64,000 nt of DNA, taken from the NCBI GenBank assembly GCA_021613535.1, contig CP075492.1:18972001-19036000 (forward strand). The letters run 5' to 3'. The stretch comes from Adineta vaga (taxonomy: Eukaryota; Rotifera). The translations under genes and the position numbers were made by a program. Shown here one piece after another: positions 1 through 11,169 of the stretch (the stretch's first letter is position 1; each line of letters opens with the position of its first letter). The notes under the pieces were generated by a model, which was given only the letters and a program-made list of their open reading frames with translations, was not told the origin of the DNA and made no database searches.

Positions 1-2337
1 AAATTAACAATAAGAGTAAGAATGATCTTTTTCATAAAACTTACAAACTCATAACGATTCTCAAAGATTCGAACGTAAAAGTAGCGAAGACAAAAACTCT
101 AGAAGAACAAGAATTAATTATACGACTTTTACAATTTTTACATATTCTAATGTGTTTACATAAGCATGTCATCTGTCTTCAAGAGATGTTTTTCGACAAG
201 AGAAAGAGCGTATCGATAAAGAAACCATAAGATCAATGATGGTAAGCTCCAATATATACCATATAATAATGCTGATACAATACCATTCGTTCTAGTAACT
301 CTACATAAAAAAGAATTGATTATAGCGAAAGTTATTCGAAAAAAGAAAGGATTGCTAGACGAACTTAAATGATTGATGAAGAAGTTTAGAATATTGTTGC
401 AAAACTTGTTTTTCAATTGATAGTTGTTTTATTATACGAATATTTTGAACAACTTCAACAACGAGCTACAGAAGAAAGAAAAGATTGAATTATAAAAGAT
501 AATAGATAAAATTACCGAATTTGCTTTATCAATAATAAACTTTGAATGTTTATTATATCTTGCTTCCCATAGTACTTGTATACAACCAAGAAGAAAACAG
601 AATATTATAAAAAATGTAATAATGATTGTTAATTGCCAAGAGAAAAAAATTCCTAATATAAATGCGAATCCGAATGTTCCGAAAGCTTCACAAATGATGC
701 CTAGACGTGCACCACTTATTTGTTGAAGACTTGCAGCTTCAGATGAAAGTCGATTTGCAATAGCTCCTGAAGTATTTTCAGGAAGATCAAAATAAGCAAC
801 TTCTTGAAGAAGAAGTTGTGAAAGTGCTTTTATACGAATACGTTGCGTTAATTTTGAGCCTGCTGAAGCAAAGGTCGTAAACTATTGAAAGAGAAAAATA
901 GAAAATATTTTATTCAGAATGTTCGTACTTGAATTAAACGAGTGATCAATATGGATATACCCAATAATAAACAAAAGAAACTAAAAGTCAACACTTGCGT
1001 ATTCTGTTTCACAGATATAGATTTTTCAAATGCTTAAAAAATAAAAGAAATCATCAGATTTCTTAAATTTGTATGATTTTAACAAACGATTTACATGAAG
1101 TATTTTCGATAGTAAAATGGCAAATATTGTTGTACTTGCTCCACATGCAAGAGATGCAATACAACCGAACAGAATAATTATCCATTCTGGTCTGTTCATA
1201 TTCAATAAACGTATAAAAGCAGACTGACGACTTGAAGACAATAAACTAATCTAGATATGTTTTCAATGTAAATTTGCAAAAGAAAATAAATGAAAATAAC
1301 TATTGTTGAACTACTTACTTTATTCGTATTCAAATCTTGATTATAATCAAGAAGATTAGGAAATTCATCTAGATGATAAGAACGAATCTTTCATATGCTT
1401 ATTCTGACATGTTCATATACATACATTTATCTTTGGTATATTTTTCTTCCGATTCTGATATATTACTTGTTTGATGATTTTCATTATCTTCGTTATTTAC
1501 TTGCTGTGCATCGACCATTGCACGATAAATACCTTCTTCTTTTGACATCAATGTTTCGTGTGTACCTTCTTCGATGACACTACCATTAGCCAAAACATAT
1601 ATACGATGTGCCTTTTCAATTGTTTTCAATCGATGAGCAATCACAATAGTCGTGCGACCTATATATTACAACAGCAAATAGGATAAAAGGTGATCTTCAG
1701 GATGTGGTGTGGGTGCGATAGGATTCATGTGTAAATATAATACCTACACCCGATCTTTTCGGTAACTAACCTTGACATGCTCGATAAATAGAATCTTGAA
1801 CAATTTTTTCGTTATAAGTGTCAAGCGCACTTGTTGCCTCATCCAGTAATAACAATGGTGACTGTCGAAGATATGCACGAGCTAAGACTATACGTTGTTT
1901 TTCACCGCCACTTAATTGAGAACCATGTTCTCCAACTAAAGTTTCATATTTCTAAATAAAAAAACCAAAATCATACATGTGATTAAAATAGTAGTAAAAT
2001 ATTTCACAACACATACATCGGGTAATTGCATTATAAAATCATGCGCATTAACATAACGCGCTGCTTCTTCAATTTCAAAGCGTGTGGCTTTCTCATTTCC
2101 ATAGAGGATATTTTCAAAAATCGTCGTGGCAAAAAGAATCTAACACAAAACAAACACAAATATTTGATTTAAAACAATGAATATATGAAGATACAGGTTC
2201 TTGATGAACAACACTAATCTTTTGTCGAAACTGTTTGACATCGTAATCGCTGATTGATCGTCCATTGATAGTGATTCGACCCGACAGAGGTTCATAAAAA
2301 CGAAGTAAAAGAGATAAGCAAGTGCTTTTGCCTGTTC
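1..2337 (-). pseudogene. ABCB-type ABC transporter, partial (NBD1 to TMD2)
   Basis: Read on the minus strand, exons give the middle of a full-length multidrug-resistance-type (ABCB) exporter. The piece at 2337-2200 starts at the Walker A core (GKST) and ends with a Q-loop (VVHQEP). The next is at about 2140-2045. At 1953-1775 are the signature LSGGE, Walker [13 protein letters not shown] and D-loop. At 1660-1400 is the H-loop (IVIAHRL), then an acidic linker. TMD2 follows at 1241-1085, 1015-920 and 890-480, and at about 400-165. TMD1 should lie above 2337 but an unrelated plus-strand gene is there, so the gene is 5' truncated; NBD2 would lie beyond the window. The linker frame closes at 1399 and I found no clean splice, so a second lesion is likely. 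Family identity is firm; status as pseudogene is inferred. Confidence 0.75.
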
Positions 2338-2350
2338 ATTCAAGTGATAG

Positions 2351-3814
2351 ATATTTACAATTCTTGTGCCTAATATGTGGCATATGGTCAATGATATATG
2401 GCTTATTCGAAATAAAAAAACGTCCAAGATGGCCCAAAGTATGGAACATTCATTTCGTATAGTACCTGTTGTAGAAGCAATTAGTAAGCATAGTGGATTA
2501 CCAGTGGAATCGATGCTTTTGCGCGCAAAACATAAATCAAATTATGTAGCGTTTGCTGGTGAAGATGCTCCGGATCATTTTGCTTGGATGAACAAATTTG
2601 GAACAGTACCGTTTGATGAAATTTCTTCCGATGGTTTTGGTGATGAATTAACACAAGTACTCGATTTTCCTAAAGATGATATGATTGCACCGATGGTTAT
2701 GGAAAATTTGAAAGAAATATTAGCTAAACTAACAGATCATATGGATGTCAATGAAATTAGTCGAAAAAATTTTCAATTAAAAAAGATTCATGTGATTCCT
2801 CATTCTTATGATAGTAAATCTGTTCGTGTTTCTGCTGTTGAATGGCTTGATACAACATCATTGAAACGTCATCGTATGACAGTTAATCATTTATTTATTT
2901 CTTTAGGCCCTAGTGGTGGTGTAAATGTTATACCGCCACAACTCACATGGTGGCAACATGCACGTGATTGTTTGAAAAAAGGAAATAATCTGGATTATCA
3001 TCCAACAAAAATGTATGGTGGTTATACACCTACGTTTCCTTCTCTCTGGCGTCATTCATTGAATACAATTAAGGAAACATTTTTCCGAGGCACTCAATGT
3101 CTCAAAGATTTTGGCATGGCTGCTGGAAGTACATCAGTATTGATGTTAGGTGTCGATTTAGAACAAACTAGTAAAGCTCAATTAGACGTATTCAGCCGTT
3201 TTCTTGAAGGTCTCAATCAACATTGGACATTAATAGCTCAACGTGATGTGACATTATTCGAGTCTAAAAATGAAATTGCACCTATCAGACATTATCGTTT
3301 CTTTGCTATACAAATGACAGGTGGTGGTAATTTTCCATCTCGTTTTTCTAAACCTGATTATCTTGTCAATTTACTTTCATCAACCGAGAAAATATATGGT
3401 CTTAATAAACTACAACATCATGGTATTTATGATATTGTTCAATCACGCGGTTGTGGTCGTGCAGTATCTGCTCAGAACACCGTTGCTTTCCAACATCTCG
3501 CTAATAATGCTGTGATTAGTTATGCACTCGGTGGAATCGGTATGACAAAAATGTTTTCTAATGGAGAGAAAATGGTACAAATGGTAGAACAACAAGATAA
3601 CTTGTTGAAAGAAAAGGCTGATATAGCTCATGGTTTAATACCGAATAAAAATGTTCTTGATGGTATTAACTATTCATATATGGTCGGTGATCCATACAAA
3701 GTTGCTCGAACATTAGGCATGGTCAATAGTATGACTAGAGACGAGAAAATAGGCGTCACTATTTCTCTTACTACTTTTATAATTTTTTTCATTTTTTTAT
3801 TTACTCAAAATTAA
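2351..3814 (+). CDS. Possible FAD-dependent oxidoreductase C-terminal part, tail-anchored
   Basis: One long open frame runs from a stop at 2348 to 3814. The first candidate ATG is at 2375; the residues before it look like mid-protein sequence, so the true N-terminus may be missing. The last 20 or so residues are a hydrophobic segment (ISLTTFIIFFIFLF) followed by a very short tail, suggesting a tail anchor. A glycine-rich C-terminal part (SRGCGRAVSAQNT, then YALGGIGMT) loosely recalls the FAD/substrate lid of DAO-type flavoenzymes, but no N-terminal GxGxxG dinucleotide fold is visible in this window. The assignment is tentative. It directly abuts the truncated ABC transporter, which suggests both were cut at one junction near 2340-2350. 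Confidence 0.35.
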   Translation: MFTILVPNMWHMVNDIWLIRNKKTSKMAQSMEHSFRIVPVVEAISKHSGLPVESMLLRAKHKSNYVAFAGEDAPDHFAWMNKFGTVPFDEISSDGFGDELTQVLDFPKDDMIAPMVMENLKEILAKLTDHMDVNEISRKNFQLKKIHVIPHSYDSKSVRVSAVEWLDTTSLKRHRMTVNHLFISLGPSGGVNVIPPQLTWWQHARDCLKKGNNLDYHPTKMYGGYTPTFPSLWRHSLNTIKETFFRGTQCLKDFGMAAGSTSVLMLGVDLEQTSKAQLDVFSRFLEGLNQHWTLIAQRDVTLFESKNEIAPIRHYRFFAIQMTGGGNFPSRFSKPDYLVNLLSSTEKIYGLNKLQHHGIYDIVQSRGCGRAVSAQNTVAFQHLANNAVISYALGGIGMTKMFSNGEKMVQMVEQQDNLLKEKADIAHGLIPNKNVLDGINYSYMVGDPYKVARTLGMVNSMTRDEKIGVTISLTTFIIFFIFLFTQN

Positions 3815-3865
3815 TACAACTCATATTATAATTTTCTAATAGTTTAGTTTATTTTTCTATTTTAT

Positions 3866-5190
3866 ATGTCAATGCCAAATTCTTCAAGAAAAGACTTTGG
3901 GTAAATGTTTTTATTTTCATTCAGTTTCAAATATTTATTTCTCAGATTATTGTCTCGTATAGTTAATGGTGGTTTGGCAGGAGCTATCGATGTCACTTGT
4001 GTATTTCCAATTGATTTTATTAAAACACGCATGCAGAATCAAAAGCACATAGTTGGACAACAACCTTTATACAAAAATATGTATACACAAGAAGTTTTGT
4101 TTACTATATTGTCAATATTTTTCATCTAGGTTTGATTGTGCCATGAAGTCGTTACAACGTTCAACTGGTAGTGGCTTTTGCCAATTATACAGTGGTTAGT
4201 AAGAGTATATGGTTTTGTTTTGACTGTTCACTCTTTTATTAATAGGTTTAGCGGTAAATGTACTTTTTATTACACCGGAAAAATCAATAAAACTTGTTGC
4301 AAACGATTGGTTTTGTCATCTTTTGAAAAATAAGTTAATCGATGATAATATTTCATATGCTTTAAATTCCTTAAAATCTATCATAGAAATGATTCGTTAC
4401 GTATACATCAGCAAATTTTAGCAGGTGCTGGTGCAGGAACATGTCAGATTATTGTGACAACCCCTATGGAATTGCTCAAAATTCGTGTGCAAATGATTCG
4501 AAAAGATACAACAAATTGCTCAAAAAACGCTCGTCATATAGCCTTAGAAATACTACGTGAGAAAGGTATTTTCGGTCTTTACAAAGGTGTTAGTGCTACT
4601 TATACACGTGATGTGTTCTTTTCAATGATCTTTTTTCCATTGTTTACTTATTTCAATAATATGGTACATCTTAGAATGTTTACACTATTCAGTATTGTCG
4701 AAATTTTCTAGGGAAAATCAAAAAATCCTTCAAATGATGAATCACTTGTATCCTTCTATCATTCACCTATATCAGGAAGTGCTGCTGGGGGAATTGGAGC
4801 ATTTTGTGCCTCACCAATCGATGGTTAGTTTGATTATTCATTTTTTTGAAATATAAATCACATAAATATCACTGATGTTTTCATCATATTCATAGTGATC
4901 AAAACTCGATTACAAACATTCGAATACAAGAATCGCTATTCTGGAATGGTCGATTGTGCAAGGGATGTATAGATATGTTTTGTAAGCACATAGTATATAT
5001 CTGTATAATGTATTTTCATTTTAGAACGATCTTACGCGAAGAAGGAATTAGTGCTTTTCTGCATGGATCACCACAATGCGTTATGTATGTGTCTCTTCTT
5101 TTCGGTATTTCTCAAATGATATATCAAATGGAAATATCACAAGTACTCATGAAAAAATGCAATATTCTCAAAGAAATTGTCTTTAATTGA
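3866..5190 (+). CDS. Mitochondrial carrier, glutamate-carrier-like (SLC25A18/A22 type)
   Basis: Spliced exons give the three repeats of an SLC25 inner-membrane carrier. Exons: 3866-3900, 3946-4080, 4130-4194, 4246-4333, 4387-4673, 4712-4823, then about 4896-4970 and 5025-5190. Carrier signatures are visible: FPIDFIKTR in repeat 1, [11 protein letters not shown] in repeat 2 and SPIDVIKTRLQ in repeat 3. The stretches [23 protein letters not shown] and [19 protein letters not shown] are typical of glutamate/proton symporters, so import of glutamate into the matrix is the likely role. The start ATG at 3866 is chosen because splicing at 3901 joins in frame to 3946. The last junction (about 4970 to 5025) does not fit a simple GT-AG intron in frame, so a small lesion or a non-canonical site is possible. 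The protein ends close to the expected length. Confidence 0.75.
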
Positions 5191-5815
5191 ACACATTCTT
5201 AATTTGAAAAAATTGTCAAGAAAGATCATTCAATCAATGTAGTAATGTAACTTACATCTTTCGTTAAACTATCTGATATTTATTTCTCATGCGCTTGTTC
5301 TAAAATAGATTCTTCTATGTTGTTTCATATTGTATATATGGAAGACATCATCGAAAATAATTTGTTGTAGAGTTTTAGTTCAATGGCTATAGTATAAATC
5401 TCAAAAGAAATATCTGAGATAATTATGATGACGAAATACAGATGTTCGAGACAAAGATCATCAAAATATATCATTTCATGAAATTTTCTTAGTTTTGTTC
5501 TCATGGTATCTATTTCGATGATATATATGTTAGCGATGAAGTAATAGATATCATCTTGAGGGTGTGGATGTGGGTGTACGTGCCAGTAATAAATAGAACC
5601 ACAGCACTCATGCTCACTCCACTCATCACTGACTTGTAAATACTTACTGCTGAATTTTGCGATAATTTCTTTCGCATATTTTAATTTCATTTTTTTTAGA
5701 AAGATGAATCGAGGTTGTGAGTGTGACTACTACATCTATCTAACGTCGACACCTAAACTCACCCACACCCACCCCTCAATATTTCGTCTAATATACAGAT
5801 CGTGATGCATCGGGA
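5191..5815. other. Intergenic stretch with G/C-rich foldback tracts
   Basis: No convincing gene. It holds a G-rich tract at 5556-5577 (GGGTGTGGATGTGGGTG) and an inverted C-rich partner at 5755-5780, about 180 bp apart, resembling interstitial telomere-like repeats found elsewhere in the window. The minus-strand open frame at 5325-5690 reads through one tract as a His-Pro repeat and looks fortuitous. Confidence 0.5.
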
Positions 5816-6537
5816 ATGCATCACTCAAAATCAAATGATACTCAAAACTTATCACCAGAAAAGCAGTTCGTTCTTTTTATGGTACGATTGTATCGAGTGA
5901 CAGGTGAACAAGAACTGCTGAGTTTAAAAAATATTTTCATTCTCAATTTTATTAATTATTTTATTTTAGGCGATGCACTTCAATCTTTCACAAGCAATTG
6001 TTAGTCGCATCATCATTTCCTGAACTTCATTTGTCTATTTAGTAGTGCCTTCGAACAATATTTGACCAACAACATATCAGACAGAAAAATCGCTCCCATT
6101 CGAAATGAAAAAGAATTATCCTGATGTTCGTGTTATAGTCAATTGCACAGTTAGAAATCGAGCAGCCGAATAATCCACAAGCTCAACAAGACCCGTGATC
6201 TACATATAAGAACACTAATAGTGCAAAAGGTAACGAGAACTAAGTGTTTAGGTTTAAATATGTCTGGTTTTTTTAGGACTTGTCGGAATCACACATAATG
6301 GAATAGTTTCTTTTATCCCAACACTCTATGGAGGAACTACTTCTGATCGTGGATTTTCTTTCGATGCGAAACATACTCATCTCACTCTCGTACATCCACC
6401 GTTTTTGGACCGCTAGAAACAACTTTTATCTCAGTAAGGTTTACAAACACGTATCATCGCTCGACATAGAATCCATGTTGAACGTTGTATGGGTCGTATT
6501 AAGAACTTCAAACTATCGAATGGTATTATTCTATTAA
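5816..6537 (+). pseudogene. Decayed DDE_Tnp_4-type transposase relic
   Basis: Fragments in shifting frames match the order of a Harbinger/ISL2EU-like DDE transposase. At 5816-5930 a segment (NLSPEKQFVLFMVRLYRVTGE) resembles the N-terminal helix that precedes the helix-turn-helix. At about 5970-6060 a segment (NLSQAIVSRIIIS then a stop) resembles the HTH. At 6275-6400 a segment (VGITHNGIVSFIPTLYGGTTSDR) resembles the DDE core (GxIxFxSxLYxGxxSD). Stops and frameshifts separate the fragments, so the copy is dead. I did not identify terminal inverted repeats. The family is inferred from motif order only. Confidence 0.5.
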
Positions 6538-6539
6538 AA

Positions 6540-7765
6540 TCTATGTATTGATTGAACTATTGGTTCTATATCTGCGCTTTTCTAACAATTTTTGATGAAC
6601 CTCCCGTCTAGATATTATAAAATGTTTCATGTAATCACATAAACTCTTTGTTAACTTATTTATTTATTCAATAAAAAATTCTATCTTTAAACACCAATAA
6701 TCTCCGATATGATGCAAGTAGTGAAATGAATCTCAAATAAAATGTTACATTTGGAACTATTGATGTAGTCGTTATTGCTGAATAGTGACCACGGCGCATT
6801 GATTTATCATTTCGAAAGAATCGAGTTCACGATCATTAACAGAATAGAGAAGATGAAAGAAAATAGTGAGTACCGCAGTGATTCTTGAAAATTTATTAAT
6901 GAGAATGAAAATGTGACATAAATGAATGTTTTTTGGCCATAATTTAGTTGAAACATTTTCTCAATTAAAATCATTAACACAATAAAAAATCTGGGAAACC
7001 ATTTCATCTCAGACACTACAAGGATAGTTTTGGTTTTGTATAAAAAGTAAGATGAAAATGTTCCATTCAAATTTGCATAACTTTATACCAGATATATGTA
7101 CTATGACCTGTCTTTTTTCGGATGATAGCTCTTCTCTTGCTCTACAAAATGACATAATTTGCTCCTAAGCATCTTAAGAGTTTAGTCTAGATATTCTTGA
7201 TTTACTAATGAGTGGTCGAAACTTATGAAACATTCTTTAGCATATTTTGACTCTTTCTTTTATTTGCTGCTCATATTAACTCGGTAGTCAGTTCCCTTCT
7301 CTTGAGAATTTTTTTTTTAAGTGATCAGAGATTCTCTTTCGAAAACGTAAGTAAAGTTAACACCATATTCGAGTATATCTTGTCCGAATTTGCTCTGGAA
7401 CTTGTGTTGAATGTAAAACTGATTGTGTTAAATTCAGAATTTTATTTTCGAGGGTGGTCATTGGAAGAAAAATATCGGCACACACCCACACCCTAATTGA
7501 ATTTACTTCAAAAATTTTTTCCTTCTCTGTGCTTAATTACAATAAGCCTTTTGAATATTTGTCTTTTTGCGATAGTCTAATATTTCACAGAAGAGAAACA
7601 CGCTCGATCGCAATATAGTTTTACAAGTAATTTGAACTTATTTCAACAATGAGCACGTATACTGTATGAGTGAAACACGTTCTACACAGCTCCAGATGTG
7701 AAAGTATGCCAAAAAAGTTTCCATAAGCATAAATGCAACGTGTCGCGGCGTTAGAAATACAAAAA
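6540..7765. other. Intergenic, no gene seen
   Basis: AT-rich sequence with only short fortuitous open frames on both strands. A small G-rich tract at 7450-7458 and a C-rich tract at 7480-7495 (CACACCCACACCC) form another telomere-like inverted pair. The last part should include the promoter of the pentapeptide-NHL gene starting at 7768; no recognisable element is visible. Confidence 0.4.
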
Positions 7766-7767
7766 AA

Positions 7768-10700
7768 ATGGTTCAACAAGATCAAGCAATACAAACTGAT
7801 GGACAACGTCAATCTCGCGAATTCTTTGGTTTAACAATGAAAGATATTTTAACATTTATTACTTCGTTGATTCTTCCACTTCTACTTGGTGTTTTCACTA
7901 TAATAACTACGAATAATTACCAGAAAGAAGCTATCCGACAAAGTAAGCGAGATTCATCACTTCGAGAACAAGAATGGCAAATTGAAAGTAATCGAAATGA
8001 ACGTCAATGGGACATTGCCAACAAACAAAATCAATTTCAACAATACATTGCACATGAAAAATATCGAGATGAAATACTTATCTCTTATATAAAAGAAACA
8101 GGTGATCTATTAAAAGAAAATAATGGTTCACTTACATCAAGTTCAATGATATCTAGCATTGCTCGTTCGAAAACATTGAATACTATTCGACAACTTGATC
8201 CATTACGTATTTCATATGTTATTCGTTTTCTTATTGAATCTGGTCAATTAACAATTACAAATGAAACCAAAGCCTTAGATATTTCATCAGTAGAATTGTT
8301 TAATATTAGCAAGAGTATTTTTCAAACTCTACCCACAATTGGTCAATTATCTTTGATAGGAATCTATTTACATAATTGTACTCTAAACGATACTCTTTTA
8401 CATAATATCGATTTCTCTTTTGTACAATTCGAACATGTCAACTTTTCTACTACTGAATTTCATTCTATTACAATTTCATCTGCTAAATTGAAGAATATCG
8501 ATTTTAGTTTTGGAAAATTCAAACATATCGATTTTTCATTTAGTCAATTAGAAGAAGTGAACTTTTTATCGAGTCAATTCGAACATATCCATCAATCATG
8601 TAGTCAACTTGATAACATTAAAAATTTGTTCACACGATCGATCAATATCAATTTTGCTAATACTACATTGAAATATGTCGAATTTTCCTTCTCAAAATTA
8701 GAATATGTTAACTTTCAATCAGCTAATATTAATAACGTCCGTTTTACATTTGCTCGACTCGACAATACCATTTTCCATTCTAGTACATTTTATAATGTTG
8801 ATTTTTCATTTACGACTATCAACTATATCGATTTTTCACACACATATCTTGAAAACGTGAACTTTTCATTTGCTAAACTCAATAATGTGGATTTTGAATC
8901 TGCTCAGCTGATGAATGTGGATTTTTCTTCAGCTATCCTTCGTAACGTCAATTTTTCAGATGCTGTTCTATTTGGTGTTCAATTTTCATTCGCGATATTA
9001 GGTAATTCAAATTGAACACGTTAATCTTTTTCACACATTTGATTTTGATTTTGATTATTTAGTTAGGGTCAATTTTGAAGAAACTATCATGCCTAATAGT
9101 ACCTTTCTACAAACACGTCGTATGGACCTTAATTTTGATAAAGCTGACTTAATAAAATCAGTATTTTGGCATGCTAATGTCAAAGATGCTCGGTTTCATT
9201 CATGTGACTTGACAGCTGTGAATTTTACTTATGCTAATTTACAAAAGACAAAGTTTGTCAATACAACTATTACAGAGAATCAATTGAAAAGTGCTCTTTC
9301 AATTCAAAATGCTCAATTGCCCAACGGAACGTTTGGACGTGATTTAAATCTGATCAATGATGGTAATGCAGATTGTAATAACTCTTTTTTGAAGAATTGG
9401 CAAATGAAAGTTGGTAATATCACAGTGATTAAGTTAAACAAGGTGAAAAATAACTGTTATTTTGTATTACAATCCTATTCTATTGGAGCTATGATGGTAC
9501 AAAATATCAATTTAACGAGTGTCTGGAATTCTCATATGTGGCCTTATTCTCAAGCTGTATTAAATATACAAATGGGCAAAGATGTATCGATTCAGTTGAA
9601 CGGAATTGACAGTTATGGAAAACTCATCGATCAGCGCAACGCAAGTAAGTTTAAATATATCAGTGACCATTCTATGTACAATTTTTTTTGTTTGTAAATA
9701 GACTCATCTAATAGCAATGTCACCATAAGATTGCAAGAAGCAATGCAAACGCTTGAAATTTTGGTTAAATTTCATATAGTTTCCAACAGAACGCATCTCA
9801 ACAACAGTTGGTGTGATAATATCGAGCTGTATATTGACTATGATACACAATCATGGTCTACACAGAGTATGTTTCGACATTCGGTCGCATTCTTAACAAT
9901 CGAAGAGAAAAGGTAGTTGAAGTGTACGACAGAATTTTCAGTGCATTGATTGTTAAAATCCTCGAGAAAAGATTCAGATGCGCTTGATTGAACCTTTAGC
10001 TATTTGATAATCACAAGATTATTTTAGCACCACCATTACGCGCAAGTTCAACTGAAATTCCTCCGAATGCAAAATGGAAACAGGATGGTCTTACTGTCGC
10101 TGGAGGATATGGACCAGGTAACGAAACCAATCAACTTTTCAATCCAAATGGTTTATATGTTGACGATGATGATACAATTTATGTCGCTGATGAGAAAAAT
10201 CATCGTATTATGAAATGGAAATGTAATGAGACAAATGGTCGAGTTGTAGCTGGTGGAAATGGACCAGGAAATGGAATTAATCATTTGAATAGTCCTTACG
10301 ATGTCATTGTCGACAAACAGAGTAACAGTCTTATTATTTGCGATGGAAAGAATAGAAGAGTAGTCAAATGGTCTCTTCGAGATGATAGTAACACCAGTGC
10401 GGAAACAATCATTTCAAATATTAGTTGTTGGGGTTTAACAATGGATCATGATCGATATCTTTATGTCGTTGAAAATGAAAAACATAAAGTAATACAATAT
10501 AGAATTGAGAATAGCAATGAAGGAAAAGTGGTTGCAGGTGAACATGAAGAAGAAAATGATTATAATACACTTTCTTTTCCTCTCTTTGTATTTGTCGATG
10601 ACAATCGATCTGTATACGTATCTGATGAGGATAATCATCGTATAATAAAGTGGGACGAAGGTGCAAAAGAAGGAATTATTGTTGCTGGTGGAAATGGAAA

Positions 10701-10965
10701 TGGAAATAGTGTCACACAATTGTCTTATCCTCAGGGAGTGGTGGTTGATCACTTTGGTAATGTTTATGTAGCCGATGATATGAATCATCGAATAATGCAA
10801 TGGAAAAACGGTAGTAGCGAAGGAATTATTATTGCAGGTGGACATGGCCGTGGTAAACAATCAAATCAATTAAATTATCCTAATGGTTTATCATTCGATC
10901 GACATGGTAATCTCTATGTTTCTGATTTATATAATCATCGAATACAAAAATTTTTAATTGAATAA
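7768..10965 (+). CDS. Membrane pentapeptide-repeat / NHL-repeat fusion protein
   Basis: Four exons join in frame through phase-1 GT-AG introns: 7768-9001, 9063-9644, 9702-9866 and 10028-10965. In order the product has a short cytosolic N-terminus, one hydrophobic segment near residues 28-50 (ILTFITSLILPLLLGVFTII), a charged coiled-coil-like stretch, and about 25 pentapeptide-type units (VNFS, IDFSF) filling exon 1 and the start of exon 2. A cysteine-containing region follows (C at DCNNSF, NNCYF and SWCDN), then about six NHL repeats (GYGPGN..NQL..P.GLYVD..DTIYVADEKNHRIMKW). NHL repeats form beta-propellers that bind partners; pentapeptide repeats form right-handed beta-helices. Topology suggests an extracellular propeller on a signal-anchor. 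ATG at 7768 is the first in frame. Function unknown. Confidence 0.8.
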
Positions 10966-11075
10966 ATTATATTCATTGCTAAATATGAAATACTTTCAAC
11001 TATTATATGTTTTCATCGGATTCAAAATAACAATAATGACTAATTTTTATTTAACTATTAAAAAAAGAAAATCAT

Positions 11076-11132
11076 CTTGAGGGTGGGTGTAGATGTTGTT
11101 AAGTCTCTTAATTCGCCGTCACCTACACCCTA
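11076..11132. repeat. Telomere-like foldback (GAGGGTGGGTG / CACCTACACCC)
   Basis: A G-rich tract at 11078-11090 faces a C-rich tract at 11119-11131, capable of a hairpin with a loop of about 30 nt. It sits in the space between two convergent genes. It is one of about 15 similar tracts in the window. Confidence 0.55.
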
Positions 11133-11169
11133 GTCATAAAATCGTACGAAAAAGTTGTAATTTATTAAA

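Noticed and set aside
5325-5690. 121-codon minus-strand frame with a His-Pro stretch
   Set aside because: The His-Pro stretch is the telomere-like tract; no motif or splice support elsewhere in it.
10421-10860. Minus-strand frames opposite the NHL repeats
   Set aside because: Shadows of the repeated plus-strand coding sequence.
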